From: an uncultured Maribacter sp.
GTDB lineage: Bacteria; Bacteroidota; Bacteroidia; Flavobacteriales; Flavobacteriaceae
Direction of reading: 5' to 3'
Length of the DNA stretch: 64,000 bases
NCBI RefSeq assembly: GCF_947496775.1
Contig: NZ_CANMDU010000001.1
Location: 186,001-250,000, forward strand
Under the pieces are notes generated by a model. It searched no databases. It was given only the letters and a program-made list of their open reading frames with translations, and was not told where the DNA came from. The position numbers and the translations under genes are program-made. Below, one piece after another: positions 62,791-64,000 of the stretch. Position 1 is the first letter of the stretch. Each line of letters opens with the position of its first letter.

Positions 62791-64000
62791 TTATAGTGTA
62801 GACGGACACACATAATTTGTTACGTCAACATTTGTCGTTTTTATAGCTGCAAAACCACCTGCAACATCTACTAAATTATGAATTCCCCTACTTTTTAATA
62901 TAGATGCGGCAATAACAGAACGATAACCACCTGCACAATGAATATAAAAAGTACTTTTCGCCGGAAATTGCGATAAATGGCTATTTAAGTCACTTAAAGG
63001 TGTATTTATAGCATTCTTTACATGTTCTGATTGAAATTCGCTTACTTTACGAACATCAAAAACGGAAATAGAGTCATCCTTTAGTCCCTTTTCTGCTTCA
63101 GCGGCAGAAATAGAGGAAATGGTATCAAAATCCTTTCCAGCACTTTTCCATGCGTCTATTCCTCCTTTTAAATACCCTATAGTCCCATCAAAACCAACTC
63201 TAGATAAGCGCGTAATTGCTTCCTCTTCCTTACCTTCTGGTATTACTAATAAAATAGTTTGCTTTATATCTGCAATTAAAGCTCCTACCCATGGTGCAAA
63301 ATCTCCATTCAATCCAATAAAAATTGAACGAGGTACATGCCCTTTAACGAATTCTGACTGATTTCTAACATCCAAAACTATTGCCCCAGTATCATTGGCA
63401 GCTATTTCAAAATCTTTAGGAGATAAAGCGGTTGTACCCCTATCTAACACAATACTAATGTCCTCATAACCTTCTTTATTCATTTGTACATTTAAAGGAA
63501 AATATTTTGGCGGTGGCAACAAACCATCCGTAACCTCTTTCACAAACTCTTCTTTTGTCATGCTAGCCCTAAGCGCATAATTCATTTTTTTTTGATTCCC
63601 TAGAGTATCTACCGTTTCTTTCATCATGTTTTTCCCGCAAGCAGAACCTGCACCATGAGCTGGGTAAACTATAACATCATCAGACAAAGGCATAATCTTA
63701 TTTCGTAAACTATCATACAAGGTCTCTGCCAATTGTTCTTGCGTTAAATGGGCCGCTTTTTGAGCTAAATCTGGCCTACCAACATCCCCTAAAAACAAGG
63801 TGTCGCCTGAAAAAATAGCATGGTCATTGCCATTTTTATCCTTCAATAAAAATGTAGTGCTTTCCATAGTATGCCCTGGCGTATGCAAGGCAATGATGGT
63901 TAACTCCCCTAATTTAAATTCTTGCCCGTCTTCCGCTATTACGGCATCAAAAGAAGGTGAAGCTGTTGGGCCATAAATTATAGGCGCTCCTGTTTCTTTA
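62791..64000 (-). CDS. MBL-fold hydrolase with two rhodanese domains, N-terminal part missing
   Basis: About 402 residues are visible, since the frame stays open to the right edge; the apparent start at 63888 is only an internal TTG codon. The metallo-beta-lactamase part shows L-H-T-P-G-H-T and G-D-T-L-F-L-G-D-V-G-R. The first rhodanese domain lacks the active-site Cys (L-L-V-I-P-E-G). The second has C-A-G-G-Y-R-S with Cys. The order fits persulfide dioxygenase/rhodanese fusions of sulfide oxidation. The zinc-binding HxHxDH motif must lie outside the window. Confidence 0.85.
   Translation of the reverse strand, partial: KETGAPIIYGPTASPSFDAVIAEDGQEFKLGELTIIALHTPGHTMESTTFLLKDKNGNDHAIFSGDTLFLGDVGRPDLAQKAAHLTQEQLAETLYDSLRNKIMPLSDDVIVYPAHGAGSACGKNMMKETVDTLGNQKKMNYALRASMTKEEFVKEVTDGLLPPPKYFPLNVQMNKEGYEDISIVLDRGTTALSPKDFEIAANDTGAIVLDVRNQSEFVKGHVPRSIFIGLNGDFAPWVGALIADIKQTILLVIPEGKEEEAITRLSRVGFDGTIGYLKGGIDAWKSAGKDFDTISSISAAEAEKGLKDDSISVFDVRKVSEFQSEHVKNAINTPLSDLNSHLSQFPAKSTFYIHCAGGYRSVIAASILKSRGIHNLVDVAGGFAAIKTTNVDVTNYVCPSTL

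Noticed and set aside
1-64000. CRISPR arrays, insertion sequences, rRNA and ordinary tRNA genes
   Set aside because: I saw no repeat-spacer arrays, transposase frames or tRNA folds apart from the tmRNA; this was a reading by eye, so a diverged short element could be missed.
44061-64000. A second copy of the tmRNA 3' end marking an integrated element
   Set aside because: No further match to the TTCGAATCCCTCCGGCTCC region was seen and no integrase gene is present in the window.

Overview
The window reads as chromosomal DNA of a low-GC Bacteroidota, almost certainly a member of the Flavobacteriaceae. The evidence is two proteins with the type B sorting domain of the type IX secretion system (gliding-type C-termini), a fused SecDF, a one-piece CcsBA cytochrome c synthase, promoters with the Bacteroidota -7 element TAnnTTTG, weak Shine-Dalgarno sequences, and a tmRNA whose tag reads GENNYALAA*. 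Genus cannot be settled from sequence alone. Both ends cut genes: an OmpP1/FadL-type porin on the left and an MBL-fold/rhodanese protein on the right.

Layout. 1-4.2 kb: porin end and two tandem surface proteins for type IX export. 4.3-10.1 kb: co-oriented run folE, cysS, yidD, lgt, a DUF192 lipoprotein, a GNAT acetyltransferase and a ModF-like ABC ATPase. 10.2-21.6 kb: secDF with a SecD-like orphan behind it, mdh, a small lipoprotein, a DUF6588-type protein, gyrB, asnB and a DUF2911 protein. 21.8-32.8 kb: ABC-F ATPase, tandem OmpA proteins, a barrel/TPR pair, ftsE and a polyphosphate glucokinase. 32.9-43.4 kb: typA, kdsA, a DUF3857 protein, then two operons that share a near-identical operator and include a winged-helix regulator and a Coq4-like protein, then a DUF1361 protein and an alanine dehydrogenase/saccharopine dehydrogenase-like enzyme. 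43.67-44.07 kb: ssrA (tmRNA).

44.1-53.4 kb is the accessory-looking part: micro-ORFs, a secreted DNase I-fold protein, a Ser/Thr kinase abutting a possible RuvC-fold protein, lipoproteins, an HsdR-N-type nuclease, a second YidD-like protein, small DUF4177 and DUF1508-like proteins, and a lipoprotein/TPR-histidine kinase/response regulator operon. No integrase and no second copy of the ssrA 3' end were seen, so island status is unproven.

54.2-60.9 kb encodes dissimilatory nitrite reduction to ammonia: nrfH and nrfA for the reductase, then ccsBA for covalent haem attachment. The 690-bp region upstream of nrfH carries a long palindrome with an FNR/CRP-like core, a second perfect palindrome, and a terminator-ended structured element, and it faces a PAS-LuxR regulator. 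The structured element shares a G-rich 13-nt motif with a terminator-like hairpin near 48 kb. These intergenic structures, the duplicated operator at 38.2 and 39.2 kb, and the SecD-like orphan are the best candidates for undescribed biology. No complete new system is proven by sequence alone.
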